From contig JAQFVV010006449.1 of NCBI GenBank assembly GCA_028023455.1, positions 454,312-518,311 on the forward strand: a DNA stretch of 64,000 nucleotides. Reading direction: 5' to 3'. The notes beneath the pieces were generated by a model that did not search any database, was not told the origin of the DNA, and saw nothing but the letters and a program-made list of their open reading frames with translations. Each line of letters opens with the position of its first letter. The stretch's first letter is position 1. This DNA is from Epiperipatus broadwayi. Lineage: Eukaryota; Onychophora; Udeonychophora; Euonychophora; Peripatidae. The position numbers were made by a program, and so were the translations under genes. Below, in pieces: positions 1 through 11,520 of the stretch.

Positions 1-962
1 GCCGATATATATTCGACATTATAAAACAAAGTGGATAAAAATAATCTGTGCGAACGTATTTAAATGTTAAATTTAAGTCGGGCGTGAATGGCTATATAGA
101 TTTGTAAAGTTATATTAAGGGAGGGTAATCTTAGGTTATTCATTTCGTAGTTGAATTGGTTCAATGGATTGGATATATTTGTGTAATTAGTAGATGTAGT
201 ATGAGGTCCGCTACGGGCAGGATTATAGATATACGCCACACACCCTCTGTTTGCCTATGGATGGGTTTGTAAGTCGGCAGAAGACCGCAGTCCATTCCTA
301 TGGAGTTTTTTGTTTATTGTTCTACTTGCCAACAGATGTCACATTCCTGTTGGTGGAGAGTCAATGTCTTCTCTATTTCTACTTATTGTTCAGATGTACG
401 TTTCCTGACAGTATAGTATTTTGTGTTGTCGTATCATGCTACATTGAATACATGAATGTATCAGATGGATTGGTGCCAGTTTGGTTGCGAAATTTGTTGC
501 CTAAGGTTAAATCAGGGAAGAATATTTTCTTTTCAAATGCAGATCTATGTAGTCTATTCATACTTGACCATCTAAATAAAATATTAAAACTCATTGAAAT
601 TTATGTAAATGTACAATTAAAGAGTAATATAAAAAATCTAAAAATGTTAAACTTATTCCTCAAAATTTAAATGTTATTTTATATGTGCGTAAATAAATAT
701 TTTTATGTGTTAATTTCTGGCAGTGGCTTTTATTCTTTTATATTTAAGATATAAAAATTTATAGATTTTTATCTCTGCGTCTCCGCTGAGCTAGTGACTT
801 GGGCTAACGATCGGAATATTTAAATAAAGTGGAATCTTAACAGTGCGTATCTGCCTACTTTATAAATTTTTCTAGGTTCAAATGCCTAGATGGTGCCCTG
901 GTAGTTGCAGATATTGTTTTTGCGGTTAGATTCGATCTCCACTTACATTTCGATCGTTATAA
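1..962 (+). mobile_element. LTR family A, 3' part, cut by the window start
   Basis: From about base 47 on, this aligns by eye with the 3' half of the complete LTR at 60701-62820: 'tgtgcgaacgtatt', 'aagtcgggcgtgaatgg', 'tttgcctatgg', the polyadenylation-like 'gtaaataaatatttttatg' and the terminal 'cgatcgttata'. It ends against a short (TA)n tract, as the other copies do. The open frame at 251-670 is LTR sequence shifted into frame by small indels; I see no protein family in it. Whether this is a solo LTR or the 3' LTR of a longer element cannot be told, because the left side lies outside the window. Confidence 0.85.
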
Positions 963-1681
963 TATATATATATATATATATTCTGATGACATTCTATTTA
1001 GTTATTTTATCTATTGTTGAAGAATAGCATAGTTCTTATTATTTTAAATGACTATTTAAATCAATTAAATTATTTTATCCAACTGCAAAACTCTATTACA
1101 ATTCTTTCTGTTTAAATATAGGCTGTAGTTTCTTGTAATTCACATTACAAATATTAAGCAAATAATGTGAAGTGGTCAAAAAAGCCATCCATGAACTCTA
1201 AGATTCAAACATTCGATCTTCTGAGGATGTTGTTATACAGCTTTTACATTCTTTGAAAAATAGTAAAAGATTATGGAAATTAACTGGGTCTGTTTTTATA
1301 CTGGACTCGGCTTCCATTGTTTAGTATGCTCGCATTTTATTTCCCTTTCTATCACTGTGTGAATGGTATTGTTGCTTATATTATATTGATTATAAATAAA
1401 TAAAATTGTATAGTAAAATTATGCATTCATCTTTTACACTTGGTTACCTAGTGCCTGGTTTGACATTAGGTCATTACAATGTTTACTTGGTGTAAGTTGT
1501 GTATAATGATATACAATGCACGGACATTGAATTCAATACTTGTATACATATATATTAGTACAATTGCTTTTTAATTAGGATTTTTATCTTTCTAATAGAT
1601 AAGTGTAAATAATCTATCATGATATTTCTTTAATATAGTGAAAAAATGAATGTTCATTGTGTCTATATATATATATATATA
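963..1681. other. Unassigned AT-rich stretch between two (TA)n tracts
   Basis: A short (TA)n tract at about 962-981 and another at 1664-1681 bound about 680 bases without a long open frame, known motif or repeat that I recognise. Confidence 0.4.
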
Positions 1682-3754
1682 TTGTACCGGTCAAAAAACA
1701 CACATAGATCCAACAAACTCCTGAATAAGGTAAAGTACCTCGAGTCCGACCATGTAGAAGATATATAAATCAGGTACATTGTGGATTCTGCCCTATTTAT
1801 CTATATCCCCAGGTCAAAGATCTAATCAATAGCCTTTCTCAACAATACAATCGAATTCCTTTATTTTCACCGTGCCGGCAGCTGGGTCTTAAAGCATGAG
1901 TTAAAATTTTTATTATATTTAAATGAGAACTTGGGTGATTGATTAAGAGATATATTTAAAAATCAAAATTTATTAAAAATAAAAGTAAATAAAATGATTC
2001 GAGAAACACTGGAAGTTGGGTTTTAGTTTTACGTATATTTAAAAATCATTTAGCATTTTACATTAATCTTTAACTCAAGCTCTAAAAACAAAAAAACAAA
2101 AATACAATCTTTAAATTAACTTTATAAATCATACAAATTTCTGAAGAATTTATATTAGTGGTTATCTTTTACATTGTTTAGTTTATATATTTTTACTTTT
2201 GGTTATAGTTATTTTTTTTTTAAAATGAGACAAAAATAATTTTATAATTAAATGATCACGGATTTTACAATTCCCCAAGCCCATTTAGTACAAGCTTGTA
2301 ATATAGCGGCAGGTTTAAACATCAACCTAATGCACATATATAAGAATGACTATTTTCATGAATTTTTTATACAAGATTTAAAAAAAACATTTCTATTGAA
2401 AAAGACATTAATTAAATAGACAATTATAATAAGACTAATTTGACGTCTTACTCTACTAACATATAAAAGAAAAAAAAAAGATTTTATTTCTCTTTATAAA
2501 AAAATAATAATTTAGATTTCAAATAACTAATGTTTGATGACATTAGTGGACCTTGCTGGAATAGCTTATAACTAACTTTACAGTGATTAAAACTATAAGC
2601 TGTTATAACAAAAAAAAAATAGATCAGTTAATTATCAAGCAAACAAGCCACTTTAGTTGGACTTATAACTAAAATCAAACCTATAATAAAATATAACATG
2701 AATTAGCCAAAGTAAAACGATTTTAACTAATTATGAAAACAAACAAGATAGTTGATTACTCAGATCGAAGATCCTTAAGTAGAATCTATTTCCCTATGGC
2801 TTACATATTAGATAGGCAAAAGAAAAGCAGAACAATGTTGGATTAATAAATATATGAAAGCAAAGGAGAAAAGAAACATAAGTAAGAAGACACAGGCCAG
2901 ATTATGGACACCCATAGGCCTATACCAATGAAGAATAAAAGAGAAATTGATATGTCCACATGTTGTGTCCATATACTGATAGGAGATAGGACTTATGGAG
3001 AGCCCTCATATCTGCCTTACGAATTATGCTGACAAACCAACTCTACCTCACCCATGCTATCCAATTAACAGACATATGTAAAACTGGAAGCTACCTCTGA
3101 AACACCAAATGAATGACCATTTTAGGTCTGTCCATGATACTCCAAGCATTCTTTAGTAATCTGAGATATTATAATTGTTAAATATCAATGAATTATAATT
3201 AAATAGCCTTAAAATGATCTAATACTGCATAGAGACCAACCTGCATAACCAACCACTTTATATAAATATTTAATGTACAAAAAAACATACATATAGAAAT
3301 AAGGAAATTTATTTCTCGAATAAATCCCCCCTTCCCTCTTTCCTAACTTAAAAAAAAAAACAAGATAATTAACTGACGCTATCCAGTGGCGCTGTTACTA
3401 GGTCAAAAATCTATAGCATATTTTATTCTGTTTTGAATTACACAAATATATAATAATAGAATCTCATTCTGGGAAATCTATAATAAATTTATTTGAAATT
3501 ACAGTAGATTAGTTTAGAAATATATATATTCGACATAACCTCACTCGCAAAAATAGATCAACTTACTTTACTTTTAAAATCAAATCGTTCTTTGTTAAAA
3601 TTCCCTTTCCCTAATAAAACATAATTTGATCTCTTAGAAAATTACTATCTTTAAGTCCCCACCAATGAAGCTTGTCGAAATACAAAAAAAAATCAAAGCA
3701 TGAAATAATCTCATGCTAAAAATTAATATAAAACAAATAAATAAATTCATATTC

Positions 3755-3756
<2 letters not shown>
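1682..3756. other. Unassigned; possible LTR terminus at 1682
   Basis: The stretch begins directly after (TA)n with TGTACCGGTC, close to the terminus of LTR family B (TGTACCGGGTT at 30780), so it may be the outer edge of a related LTR in minus orientation. Bases 1711-1735 resemble 13244-13265 ('tcc..caaactcctgaa' against 'tcc..taaatcctgaa'). I could not find the other end. No coding sequence is recognised; several A/T homopolymers are present. Confidence 0.3.

Positions 3757-3822
<66 letters not shown>
3757..3822. repeat. (TA)n microsatellite, about 33 units
   Basis: Uninterrupted TA dinucleotides. The open frame across it is a Tyr-Ile repeat translation and is not a gene. Confidence 0.97.
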
Positions 3823-3825
<3 letters not shown>

Positions 3826-4291
3826 TCCAACCATAACCCCTAAACATTCACATAAATATACAACCAATATTTCTAACTCTTCAACCCACACCTTTTAATA
3901 CAAGAATGGAAATCCATTCTTACTAATGATCCATTGAATATATACACTTAAAGATTGCAACTTACTACGAATAAATATTGTTACAATAAAACCTCTTAAA
4001 CATAAATAACACTATAACAACTAATAAATAGTCATCTAAAACATTTTTAATGCAATACTTTTAAATTGCCCATTTTTGAATAATAAGAATCACTAATCTG
4101 GGAAAATTAATTTAGTTTCCACCCAAACCCCCCAACACATCCACAATAAATATACCCCAATTTTTCTCAATTGCTGTCAAGGCACCCTTCACACCTTTTA
4201 ATAGCAAGATGGAACCATTCTTACTAATGATCCATAATACCTTAAGTTGCACTTGCTAGGAAAAATGTTTCAAAGAAGTTTAAATAAACCT

Positions 4292-4294
<3 letters not shown>
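3823..4294. repeat. Diverged direct duplication, period about 290 bp
   Basis: Two related segments, about 3827-4010 and 4118-4294, share in the same order 'cacaccttttaata', 'ccattcttactaatgatcc', a 'cttaa..gttgca' block and 'aaacctctt'. The first follows a (TA)n tract and the second runs into one (4295-4373), so the repeat unit probably included the microsatellite. No coding potential is seen. Confidence 0.65.

Positions 4295-4373
<79 letters not shown>
4295..4373. repeat. (TA)n microsatellite, about 39 units
   Basis: Uninterrupted TA dinucleotides ending in TAAAAATTG. The open frame over it is not a gene. Confidence 0.97.
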
Positions 4374-4379
<6 letters not shown>

Positions 4380-5200
4380 TTGAAAATTATAGTGAGCTTG
4401 AGTTAATGAAACATTATAATTTAAAAGAAAATGGTCAAAGAATCAGTTTAAAGGATTTTCAATCAATAATAACTTTTGACATTTTTTTCTAAAGATTTAT
4501 GAAATTACATTAATATTCTTATGATAATAGTTTGAAACATCTTGATGGAAGTATTCAAGCTCTTCAGCATTTTCCTTGGAGTTCCACAGGATAAGTTCTA
4601 TGGGCAAATGTTGGTGGCAGATGGCTTCTTTGACAGCAGGTAGACAGCAGCATAAGGGATGACTTTCAGGTCTCAGGAAGAAAAGGGCAGAGATCTACCT
4701 TTTACTACTTGATCATCATGGTGTGCAGACTTCTACAACTTTCTTTATGTCTGTTCTCTGTCTGGTCTCCTTTTTTTTTCAAAAAAAGGACCACTATTTA
4801 TAACTTCCTACTCGTATTCAATTTCTGATGGGTCGGATCATTTTTAATGTTAAAACAATAGCAATTATGCCTTTATTCTAATTTTAGAAAGTTTGTACCC
4901 CGATAAGGATCAACAAATTTCAATATAATTTTATGTTCATTTTTATTTTAGATAACGATGTAGAATCTCTACTAATTAATGAATAGAGATTCCACAGTGA
5001 ATGGATTTTGGTAATTTATCAATGTTTTTAATTTAAACATTTATTTTAAACTTCTAATCAAAGTACAAATCTTTCCAAAAGGCCATCTTCGATTCTTGAA
5101 CTAAAAATAAAGCATTTTAAACATACATATATAAAATATATAAAAAAATTCAAAATTTATTACTTGAATCTATTTCTTTTTAATAATAAAAATGGAATAA
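4374..5200. other. Unassigned; less AT-rich island at about 4550-4780
   Basis: Bases 4550-4780 are richer in G and C than their surroundings and look like old unique or transposon-internal sequence. Neither strand gives an open frame with a family I recognise. Confidence 0.3.
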
Positions 5201-5286
5201 CAGTGTTAGTACATATATATATATATATATATATATATGTACTATACACTGTATATATCTATATATATATATATATATATACATGG

Positions 5287-5326
<40 letters not shown>

Positions 5327-5328
5327 CC
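5201..5328. repeat. Two adjacent (TA)n palindromes with matching unique arms
   Basis: The first has arms 'cagtgttagtac' (5201-5212) and 'gtactatacactg' (5239-5251), which are reverse complements apart from one extra base, around a TA core. The second has 'ggatca' (5285-5290) and 'tgatcc' (5323-5328) around a TA core. Both can form long hairpins. Confidence 0.85.
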
Positions 5329-5921
5329 AAAATAAATTTTAGGATTTATTCAGGATAGTTAAAAAAATGTTTAAATATTTTTTTTTAGAATAATAAAAAA
5401 AGCAAACATTAGTAAAATAAATAAATAAATAGGTGAGTCAGACTGTGAAACAGCAAATCTGAATCAGATCTACCATTTCTATATATATATGGGTCTGTGG
5501 ATTTATTTATTCCATTAATGAAAATACATGCTTATCCATATATTAACTAAAATATATAATATTACAAATAGATATCTATATTTCTTCAAAATAATATACG
5601 TAAATTTATAAATAAATATTAGAAAATACAGTATTTGAAAATTTATAAAAATATAACTCTAACCGTCACGTAGAAGTGGTTTCAACTATCATTGTAGTTT
5701 TTGACAACTAATATTTTTAAAATGTCAGGTTTTCCATAATTCCAAGATGTCAACTTTCCTATAATTCTGTGATCTTAATGTTTGCTTTTTGCCTATTAAT
5801 TAAATTTTGCTTGTATTTATATATTAACATTACTTCTTTATTTTTTCTTTTATTATTATTTCTTTCAGTTTCCAATATTTTTACTTACTATAATTAAAAT
5901 CAAAACCATATATATATATAT

Positions 5922-8022
5922 TGTAATGGTATATAATATGCCGTTACATTAATTTAAAATTAAAATAAAAACTAAAAGCTAAAATTAAAAGAGTTGTAAA
6001 ATGTATATATATTTGCACAGTTGGAATTAAAACTTTAAAAGTTTTTTTTTTTTTTTAAATAAAAAAAAAAGTATTTGAACATACTTTTTTATAAAAAAAA
6101 GTGCAAGATCTAAAGATAAAATATTTTTGTTAAAAGATTCCTATGTAATCTCAGTAAATGGAAATGATTGTTTTATAAATTAAACAAAAAGCAAACTAGC
6201 CCTTGAGGCTCTCATATAAATAAGTCAGATTGAAGATATAGATAAGAGAACAAAAAAGATGTCCAATAGAAGCAGCAATCTAATGCTCGGACCTTAATGA
6301 AAATGATTGTAACAGGAAACTATGTTCAATGAATCTGCATGATTGGTATAAAAGGAGAAAATATTCAAATTAAAGCAGTTCCAGCTTGATTTTTTTTGAG
6401 AAGGTGATAAGATGCACTTGTCACCCTCTCTTTCTTATTTCAAATGAAATGACTGTTGAATTATGAATGATACTGTTGCAGATCCTGAATTATATGGGTA
6501 TCGCAATTAAATAGTACCAGGATTGAACCAGCTATGGCAGCCTCCGGACTGAAAACTACAGTATGAACAACAGACCAGTCTTTCATGAAATTATAACTAA
6601 TAAAGTATTCGTGGGAATTGGCAGCACGAAACCAGAGCTCTTCTACTGTAAGATATGAATTTAATTTTTTTTTAAAAAAGTAATTAAGAACTTCCATTAA
6701 GACTTGACAAGCTAAACCTAATTTTTAAAATGAACTTTAATCTGACTTAAGATTTCAAAATCAATTATTAATGATTAATTTTAAATATTTGAGTTTGCTG
6801 ATTTAATCATTTCCATTTTTTTAATAGTTATTAACAAAATTATTTAAATGCATTAAATTTAAATTGGGTATAGATAAGTGCATAGATTCGTTAACATTTA
6901 ATTATTTTTTTATTTTCATATTTGATTAAAATATATAGATATTCAGTAAATATAATACCTCATGTTGAGTATCTAAAAATGTATTTACTTGAATATCTTT
7001 TAAGTTGTTGGTGTCAATGCAGCATCTTATGATGAATGCCATTGGGTTTCTTGTAAATTTCCCTCTGCAATTACATCAATATCTTTATATTTTAATCATT
7101 TATGCTTATTTTCAATGGGTTTTAATTTCTGGCTATTTGTCTCATAGTTAGGTCGATGATGGTGGAGGGATATATGGGTGTTTATATCAATGTAATCTGA
7201 AGCATGTTTAGCATACAGGGCAAAGCCCAATTGAATGCATGACCCAAAGATGTAATCATTGTTTTGCAATGGACACAGACATATTTCCTGTGCCATTGAC
7301 CCCTTTTTAGCTTTATGGATGGGGCCTATAAATAAGCAGTAAGACCGCTCTCCCCCATATGTAGCATTTTTTTATTATTTTATATACATGATTTCTTTGC
7401 CAGACAGACACATTCCTGTACTGAATGAGGATCATGTCCTCAAATAATATCATGCTGTCAGATGCACATTCCTGTCAGTGTGGGTTTATGCTAGCATATT
7501 CATATTGCATTGGTTGCAACTACATATCTGGAAGTAAGCATTGGTTTGGCTGCAAACTTTTAGTCTGAGATTGAACGATTGTTTTGAAATGTTTTTAACT
7601 GAGTAATCTATGTAGCCTATCTATACTCAATATTTTAAAACCAACTTTTATAAAATGTCAATCTATTTGGACTGTTTAAAATAATAATTTAAATTTAAAA
7701 ATTAATAATCAATCAAAAATTAAATGTTATTCCTCAATTTTAATGTTTATATATGTGCGTGAATAAATGTTTTTTGTGTGTTCTTACTAGCAGTGGCTTA
7801 TTTCATTTTTTTTATATTAATATATTTCTTTTAAGCAGTTTTATTTTAATCTCTGTGTCTCCATGAACTAGTGGCAAGAGTTGATGGTCAGAATAAAATA
7901 TATATGCAAAAGTTAGATCTTAACAGCATGTATCTGCCTACTAAATAAATTTTCCAGGTGCAAATCAGCCTGGTAGCACCCTGTAGTGCAGATATGGTAA
8001 GACTCTATTATGATCTCTCTGA

Positions 8023-8026
<4 letters not shown>
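5922..8026 (+). mobile_element. Solo LTR, family A, degraded
   Basis: It starts TGTAATGGTATATAATATG straight after (TA)n and ends '..atctctctgaccata' straight into the (TA)n of 8027-8109. The interior follows the complete LTR at 60701-62820 in order: 'ttaattcc..gtaatct' region, CCAAT-like and TATA-like (about 6350, 'ggtataaaagg') promoter blocks, 'aaaatatatagatattc', 'cttatgatgaatgcc', the polyadenylation-like 'gtgaataaatg', 'ggcagtggctta' and 'tatctgcctact'. Length about 2.1 kb matches the intact LTRs. It is more diverged than the copies at 19260-24077 and so is older. The short minus-strand frames at 6461-6697 and 7096-7296 are inside the LTR and are not supported as genes. Confidence 0.85.

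Positions 8027-8109
<83 letters not shown>
8027..8109. repeat. (TA)n microsatellite, about 41 units
   Basis: TA dinucleotides directly following the solo LTR. Frames on both strands across it are artefacts of the repeat. Confidence 0.97.
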
Positions 8110-8114
<5 letters not shown>

Positions 8115-9167
8115 ATCAGTTCTACAAATGATATGTGGATTATCAAAGAATGGAGAAAAGTAACTTACAAAATAACTGCTTTAAAATGCAAATTGCAGTT
8201 TCTTTATAACTATAAAATGTTAAAAGTTTTTCCAAATCGGTGTCAAATAAAATTTAATATGGCTTGCAAGTTGTCATTGAATTCGATATGCTATTTAAAA
8301 ATGATTGTGCTACGTATTTCATCTTGCAAATATTTAATTTTTGATAAAAGGCATTACTTAAAAAGTTTAAATCATTTGCTTGATTTGCATAATTGAAATG
8401 ACTGGTTTAATTTTAAGAGTAATTCTCAACTGTTTTTGAGCAATATTATGAGAGACTATGTAAGAAATCTAATAAAAAAATTAACATTTTGTTTAAAAAA
8501 GAATTTAAAAATAAGTTTCATGATAATAATTTTGTTTATTTGTCTGGTGTGTATCTCAAGTTTCAAGAAAAAAATATATTTTAAATCTTGGTGCAAAATA
8601 TGTTGGTGGCCAATGAAAAGATAGTGATATGGAATTGAAATCTGCTGTTGAAATTTCCTTGAATGTAATTAAATGTGATTGAAGGGTTGCCAACAATTTA
8701 GTTGAAAAAGTAAAAGAAAAGAATTTCAAATATACAATAAATAGTAATTGGAATGTACAAATTTCTAAGTTTAAAAAATTTCCATTTGATAATAATCTTG
8801 TGTGTGTAAAAAAGGCAAAGATTTAAGAATGCGTTTGCTACTAAAATCTGATTACGAAAATAAAGTTATTACTCAAATGAATATTCTTAATTTTATAAAG
8901 ATTAATAAGATAAATATTGAAAGTTTACATGTTCAATTTGTATTTATTAAATGATTTATGCCTTAGTACCATGAAAAATGTTGTAATTATAAATTTACTT
9001 ATACTGCAAATGATACAAAAATACTAATGGAAGAAAAAATCATAAAAAGAGGAAGATTAAGGAAGGAGTATTGATAAATAAATTTAAAAAATAATATAAT
9101 AAATAGAGAAGCAGTAAATACTGACATACTCGATTCATGAAAAATCCATGATAATAAACATCCATAT
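8110..9167 (+). pseudogene. Decayed coding-like stretch, possibly N-terminal part of a Penelope-like element
   Basis: Plus-strand frames at about 8110-8396 and 8436-8624 give basic, hydrophobic peptides broken by stops. One piece, KLQFLYNYKMLKVFPNRC, resembles the 'LxFLxxCxxxxxxPxG' motif that precedes the reverse transcriptase in some Penelope-like proteins, but this rests on one short motif. No catalytic motif is visible and no intact frame exists. A non-Penelope origin is equally possible. The stretch lies between a (TA)n tract and the ribozyme-bearing insertion at 9182. Confidence 0.2.
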
Positions 9168-9343
9168 TACTTTACAGGTAAACCACTAAACATCACATGA
9201 TCACTATCTCATACTAGCACAATAATTGTTATTGAACAATTCAAAACAAAACAACACTCTCCATATAGTAGTGCCATCTTGTGCTAACAAGAGCAATCAA
9301 TGGATCCAGAGGCTTGTCATAAATCTCTATCTAGTGCCTACTC

Positions 9344-9390
9344 ATCCAATATCCCCAGACTAGTTTCTCTTGTGCCTTCATCAGTGATAC
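9344..9390 (-). ncRNA. Hammerhead ribozyme core 1, degraded stem II
   Basis: On the minus strand: CTGATGA (complement of 9378-9384), GAAA (9364-9367), GTC cleavage triplet (9358-9360) and the 3' stem I strand 'tggggatattggat'. The stem II region has lost the second GCC arm, so this copy is probably inactive. Confidence 0.6.
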
Positions 9391-9426
9391 ACTAGATAGT
9401 GGATTTTATGCACAACCTTCTGCATC

Positions 9427-9476
9427 ATCCAATATCCCCAGACTAGTTTCTGGCTTGTGGCCTTCATCAGTGAGTA
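9427..9476 (-). ncRNA. Hammerhead ribozyme core 2
   Basis: On the minus strand: CTGATGA (9464-9470), stem II GGC/GCC, GAAA (9447-9450), GTC (9441-9443), all core bases intact. The 5' strand of stem I reads 'actca' rather than 'tcctca', so stem I keeps only its inner pairs with 'tgggga'. Core 1 lies just downstream in the same orientation, giving a tandem pair of cleavage sites. Confidence 0.75.
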
Positions 9477-9620
9477 GGCACTAGATAGGGATTTTATGCA
9501 CAAGCCTCTCATAAATTGATTCTCTTGTTAGCAAGATGGCACTAATATATGGAGAGTGTTGTTTTGTTTTGAATTGTTCAATAACAATTATTGTGCTAGT
9601 ATGAGATAGTGATCATGTGA

Positions 9621-9634
9621 TGCTCTTCCGATCT
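9621..9634. other. 14-base match to a common Illumina adapter end
   Basis: TGCTCTTCCGATCT is identical to the 3' end of a standard Illumina adapter/primer. A 14-base chance match is unlikely in 64 kb, and it sits exactly where the homology of the ribozyme element's tail stops, before '..tttagtggtt' is reached. It is best explained as residual adapter at an assembly join; a chance match cannot be excluded. Confidence 0.6.
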
Positions 9635-9872
9635 AACACCAATCCTGCCTAATAGGATAGTGGTGGATATGGTTGTTAAAGAGCCAAAGACACCAAAATG
9701 TATGGGTACTGAATTGAGTTCAGACCCATATGACTATATAAGCTATTGAGCTTGGATTGAAAATATTAATAGTGTTTTCAATTTCATTCTCATAGTTTTG
9801 TAGTTAAAAGAGTTAAAAGGTGGGTGCTGGAGGGTTGCATTAGATCCTAAGATCTAGGTGCAGTGCTCTCAG

Positions 9873-9929
9873 ATCCAAGGCTCCTCACTGATGAAGGCCA
9901 CAAGCCAGAAACTAGTCTGGGGATATGAT
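9873..9929 (+). ncRNA. Hammerhead ribozyme core 3
   Basis: CTGATGA 9888-9894, stem II GGC/GCC, GAAA 9908-9911, GTC 9915-9917. Inner stem I pairs 'tcctca' (9882-9887) with 'tgggga' (9918-9923). The outer stem I strand 'atccaa' is present at 9873-9878, but its partner is altered to 'tatgat', so the outer helix is weakened. Confidence 0.8.
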
Positions 9930-10160
9930 GAGTAGGCACTAGATAGATTTATGCACGTTCTGATCCATTGATTGTCTTGTTAGTGCAAGATGGCACTATT
10001 ATATGGAGAGTGTTGTTTTGTTTTGAATTGTACTTTACAGGTAATAAGGATTATTACTTAATCGAATGTGCTATTGATTAATAAAGATATTATATTATGG
10101 TTTTTGCCATTAAAATGACTTGTAACTTACATATAGTATACTCATAAGGGGTGTTTACCG

Positions 10161-10162
<2 letters not shown>

Positions 10163-10202
<40 letters not shown>

Positions 10203-10217
10203 CGTGTGTGTGTGTGT
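10163..10217. repeat. (AT)n(GT)n microsatellite
   Basis: AT repeats pass into GT repeats with one CG interruption (10203-10204). Confidence 0.95.
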
Positions 10218-11520
10218 AAGTGGCTATTTTATTGTGAATATTAAGCAGTTTCCAATAATCTGTATCATAATAAGTAAAAATTAGAAAAACATGTTGATTA
10301 CTTGTGATTTATGTGATCATAAATAAAATTTGAATTAAATTCTACAATATCAACTATACACACAAACACAATAAATTATTTGTGCATGCCTGTTTGATTG
10401 TTTGAGAAAAGTAAATCTGTTTTTAATTTATTTTATAATAAGTAAATTTACAACATAAAATTATTTAAAGGAATAATTCTAAATATATTATTAAATGGTA
10501 AATAAACGTTTACTAAGTTGTTTTATTGTTTTCTAACAAAGTTCTAATTTAATTATAATAAAAATCAAGATGGCTGCATATTAGACATGTGATAATTCCA
10601 TTGCTCTCTTTGACATTGTGTAAAGTCACAAGGTTCTTTGTTGAGGTACTTAAGCTTTATTCATCTCTATGAGGTGATGTGACTGAGTAAGTTATGTTTC
10701 CCATATGTTTATCCAGAACAGAAATAGTTACTGAAAAGTTACTTATATTTCAGACTCTGTGAAGCAATAGTAAGTCTTCACAGCTGTAGAAAATATATAT
10801 TAAAGTGAAATCATATAATTCCATATTTAAAAACAAATAGGATAACAATTCATTGGATTGTTCTTCTCAGCATTAAAGTAGAATTCTGAATTCCGCCAAG
10901 CATTCTACTCAACTAATGTAATTATCAAAGTAAGAAGATTCACACTATCACTCTTTTTTTTCTTATATGTGAAACATTTTAACAAATCTGACAGAATTAA
11001 TATAAAATGTCAAAGTATTTATTATGCTTCTAAATTCAGAGATGAATGAAACAGAAGTTTAATTGACATTGAAAAATATACTTATAATAAAAATGACATA
11101 TGATTCAACAGCAAAGTCATTCATAGAATTCTATAAGAAACATAAATAAGTGTATGTGCAACTATTTGAATGCAATCCACAGCTAAATAATACCAAACAA
11201 TTCTATGAATATATGTGTTAGTTATCAACTACGATTTACTATTATCTTCAATAAAAACACTGCAGTAGACATTCCATCACTTTATGCCCTTCACTCATTT
11301 TTGTAATAATCATTTTAAACATATTCTAAAACCGTGCTTCTTTTTGCAAAGCCAGATTCCTTCCCACCAAAGATGGTCCTAATAGATTATGCATTTATTT
11401 GGAATAAAAAGGCACAAAACGCTTCAATGTACCAAATCATAACTATCACATGTGAATCAATGCACTGAAAATACATCTAAACAAATTAAAATTATAAACG
11501 TATAGTCTCAATTAGTCACA
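10218..11520. other. Unassigned AT-rich stretch
   Basis: No open frame, repeat or motif that I recognise; base composition is ordinary for the window. Confidence 0.4.

Larger units (their letters stand above)
9168..10044 (-). mobile_element. Compound hammerhead-ribozyme repeat with 14-bp target-site duplication
   Basis: TACTTTACAGGTAA occurs at 9168-9181 and again at 10031-10044, bracketing 849 bp. The bracketed sequence shares modules with the element at 47256-47570. On the minus strand its 3' end is the same '..gatgtttagtggtt' (9182 side) and its 5' end is the A-rich 'caattcaaaacaaaacaac' (10030 side), so the insertion is in minus orientation and 5'-truncated. The left half (9182-9620) is a near-palindrome, with arms 9182-9305 and about 9519-9620, that encloses two minus-strand hammerhead cores. 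The right half holds a third core on the plus strand, then another copy of the A-rich arm. The extra 9635-9870 segment has no match elsewhere in the window. The adapter-like string at 9621-9634 lies at the junction of the halves, so the internal order may be a misassembly. Confidence 0.75.
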
